The notes under the pieces are model-generated. The model saw only the letters and a program-made list of their open reading frames with translations, ran no database searches and was not told the DNA's origin. A stretch of 27,945 nt of DNA, taken from NCBI GenBank assembly GCA_030141605.1, contig JAQGDQ010001722.1, positions 1 through 27,945 of the forward strand. The letters are read 5' to 3'. Positions 27,929 to 27,945 of the stretch are shown here, piece after piece. Source of the stretch: Tubiluchus corallicola. Its lineage: Eukaryota; Priapulida; Priapulimorpha; Priapulimorphida; Tubiluchidae. The stretch's first letter is position 1, and the number at the start of each line of letters is the position of its first letter. The translations under genes and the position numbers were made by a program.

Positions 27929-27945
27929 AACAGAAGTACACTATT
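27929..27945 (+). repeat. Possible start of another 29-bp minisatellite array
   Basis: AACAGAAGTACACTAT at the very end of the window matches 16 consecutive bases of the intron minisatellite unit. It lies exactly where homology to the left arm stops. Only about half a unit is visible, so this is suggestive only. Confidence 0.4.

Larger units (their letters stand above)
18370..27930 (-). repeat. Right arm of the large inverted duplication
   Basis: This is the reverse-complement partner of 4022-14314. It carries atlastin exons A-C on the plus strand, reading away from the centre. Relative to the left arm it has a hAT-like insertion (26135-26811), about 300 bp of extra sequence near 25797-26112, a 142-bp tandem duplication near 27019-27302 and a TAG/CTA-rich expansion near 18890-18930. 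It lacks the Tigger-like element, a segment of about 350 bp, a segment of about 190 bp and the 3' end of a LINE remnant. Homology stops near 27930, within 15 bases of the window end. Confidence 0.93.

Noticed and set aside
4022-27930. Palindrome as a raw long-read hairpin (same molecule read on both strands)
   Set aside because: The arms differ by substitutions and by whole transposons with target duplications, which a read-through artefact would not produce; a haplotype misjoin remains possible.

Overview
This is eukaryotic, AT-rich, intron- and transposon-dense DNA from an animal, most likely a non-vertebrate metazoan; the species cannot be named from sequence alone. The only gene recognised is atlastin, the dynamin-family GTPase that fuses ER tubules. 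Its N-terminal exons are present twice, in opposite orientation, because most of the window is one large imperfect inverted repeat. The left arm runs about 4022-14314, the right arm about 18370-27930, with a spacer of about 4 kb (14315-18369).

Each arm carries three atlastin exons with proper splice signals. Exon A holds the likely start codon and the P-loop GAFRKGKS, exon B follows it, and exon C holds the DTQG switch. They read outward from the centre: minus strand at 10207-5034 on the left, plus strand at 22058-26944 on the right. The exons differ by five substitutions, all synonymous as far as I can see. Introns differ by several percent and by arm-specific transposon insertions. Intron A-B of both arms holds a 29-bp minisatellite of exactly 1888 bp.

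The next atlastin exon (D, residues VFNLSQNIQEDDLQHLQ) lies at 1321-1371 on the PLUS strand, opposite to the left gene copy it should follow. It sits between two inverted copies of a composite repeat (about 1-1250 and 3000-3890), each a LINE 3' end broken by a Tigger-like element and followed by a long (GTT)n tail. An inversion across these repeats would explain the orientation; a third gene copy or a misassembly would also do so.

The remainder is mobile DNA: a pogo/Tigger-type element with a decayed transposase (left arm only), a hAT-type element with a perfect 8-bp target duplication (right arm only), a MITE family with TIR AGGGATGAGAAT (four copies, two of them just upstream of the start codons), a LINE reverse-transcriptase remnant in both arms, and two copies of a hAT-like MITE in the spacer. 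I saw no RNA genes and no CRISPR. The main caution is that two diverged haplotypes joined head to head by an assembler would look much like this, so the inverted duplication needs physical confirmation.
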